Shown in pieces: positions 63,385-64,000 of a DNA stretch of 64,000 nucleotides. The position numbers and the translations under genes are program-made. The notes beneath the pieces were generated by a model. The model did not search any database and was not told where the DNA came from. It was given only the letters and a program-made list of their open reading frames with translations. Positions within the stretch are counted from its first letter, which is position 1. Each line of letters opens with the position of its first letter. Source of the stretch: Diploptera punctata (Eukaryota > Arthropoda > Insecta > Blattodea > Blaberidae); NCBI GenBank assembly GCA_030220185.1, contig JASPKZ010009692.1, forward strand, positions 88,587-152,586, written 5' to 3'.

Positions 63385-63560
63385 CTGTTTCACCTCACCT
63401 CGTATCCCCATCTTCTAATTAACCTATTTCAAAAGTTGGTGGTTCATCATCAGTAATTTTGATCAGGAGCATGCTTCCTACTCCATCTGTTGGTGATTGA
63501 TGAACCTCCAAATTAAATTAACTTCCCAGAATTCAAAATCATTATTGTCACATTCTTTCT
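63385..63560 (-). mobile_element. PLE-A 3' end in the duplicate
   Basis: Matches 49735-49915; on the minus strand ends with ATACGAGGTGAGG. It includes a ribozyme-like remnant. Confidence 0.55.
63420..63475 (-). ncRNA. Decayed hammerhead-like motif
   Basis: Minus strand: CTGATGA (63453-63447) intact, weak stem II, GAAAT (63430-63426), AG, GTT. Confidence 0.35.
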
Positions 63561-63584
63561 GTTTACCTGAATGAATATAAGTAC

Positions 63585-63900
63585 GTCACTCACCTCGTTA
63601 CACTCCATGTTTTTGACAACCGATGATGGCGTTTCAGGGACAGCCATATTTCCGACTTGAACTTTTGCCTTCACCATCGTCTTCTAGTATTGATTTGATG
63701 AAGTTTGGAAGATAAATCTTGTTTGCCGAGAATTCCAGAAATTCATGATGTATAACTGTTATTCTGAATGTATATCTCTTTCCACACTGTTAATTCCATG
63801 ACCTTTGCCAAATGTTTTGAAAGATTAGTGTCTTTTCAATTTATGATGTCTCTAGCAAAAGATGAGCTGCAAGTGATATTGTCTCATTGAGGATTTAAAA
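63585..63900 (-). mobile_element. PLE-A endonuclease C-terminal fragment
   Basis: The minus translation in broken frames has SLAAHLLLE, then ELTVWKEIYI-like near 63790 and a tail with GDGEGKSS. AACGAGGTGAGTG lies at its 3' end (63602-63590). Confidence 0.5.
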
Positions 63901-63944
63901 GGATATGGCCTAACTCATGTGTAGGCTTTTTCGCATTCAATCCC

Positions 63945-64000
63945 GGTCAGGACAGGCTCCTGGGGTGAGGTTTTTCCAGGGTTTTTTCCTCACCGGTAAT
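63945..64000 (+). repeat. SINE-B, cut by the window end
   Basis: tcccggtcaggacaggctcc then ggttttttcctcaccggtaa matches 53800-53870. Confidence 0.6.

Larger units (their letters stand above)
62940..63560 (+). repeat. Segmental duplicate of 48490-49830
   Basis: It keeps the intron end, the exon C copy, the following intron and the PLE-A end in the same order and orientation, but lacks the LINE-A and SINE-A insertions. The duplication therefore predates these two insertions. Confidence 0.8.

Noticed and set aside
63590..63660. Further hammerhead at the last PLE-A end
   Set aside because: GAAAC is present, but no CTGANGA box at a usable distance.

Overview
This window looks like gene-poor, repeat-dense insect DNA. 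A cockroach or other blattodean is my best guess, from the general look of the DD41D mariner and RTE elements; this is inference, not proof. Only two host loci are supported: the last coding exon of an Arkadia/RNF111-like RING-H2 ubiquitin ligase (21990-22193, +), and two or three phase-compatible exons of an unrecognised gene (43821-44036, 45903-45962, 49237-49400, all +). The last of these exons has a broken second copy at 63076-63252. Almost everything else is transposable elements nested in each other.

Family names used here. PLE-A and PLE-B are two Penelope-like element families with GIY-YIG endonucleases. RTE is an RTE-type LINE. LINE-A is a second APE/RT LINE group. SINE-A to SINE-D are four tRNA-derived repeat families.

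Layout. 0-5 kb: a foldback repeat, tRNA-like SINEs and decayed LINE scraps. 5.4-8.3 kb: a LINE-A copy split by a probable solo LTR and cut off by PLE-A. 8.3-15.1 kb: a cluster of PLE-A copies, mostly head-to-head inverted pairs. 15.1-18.4 kb: an almost intact RTE LINE. 18.4-20.2 kb: PLE ends and a 0.5-kb element with long terminal inverted repeats. 20.4-22.3 kb: RTE 3' fragment and the RING exon. 22.6-27.9 kb: SINEs and a LINE-A copy carrying a mariner. 29.0-31.0 kb: RTE fragments. 31627-42036: a 10.4-kb LTR element with about 1-kb LTRs, a polypurine tract and no recognisable gag or pol. 42.5-50.5 kb: SINEs and LINE fragments around the exons of the second gene. 51-60.4 kb: Jockey, LINE-A and Mutator-like remnants. 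60.7-64 kb: PLE-B palindromes, a segmental duplication and more PLE-A ends.

The most informative signal is at the ends of the Penelope-like copies. Both families carry hammerhead-ribozyme-like motifs (CTGANGA, a short hairpin, GAAAC, then GTH). In PLE-A each is followed by a conserved ATGAGGTRAG block that reads as a start codon joined to a 5' splice donor. The copies repeatedly form head-to-head inverted pairs with the ribozyme ends pointing outward.
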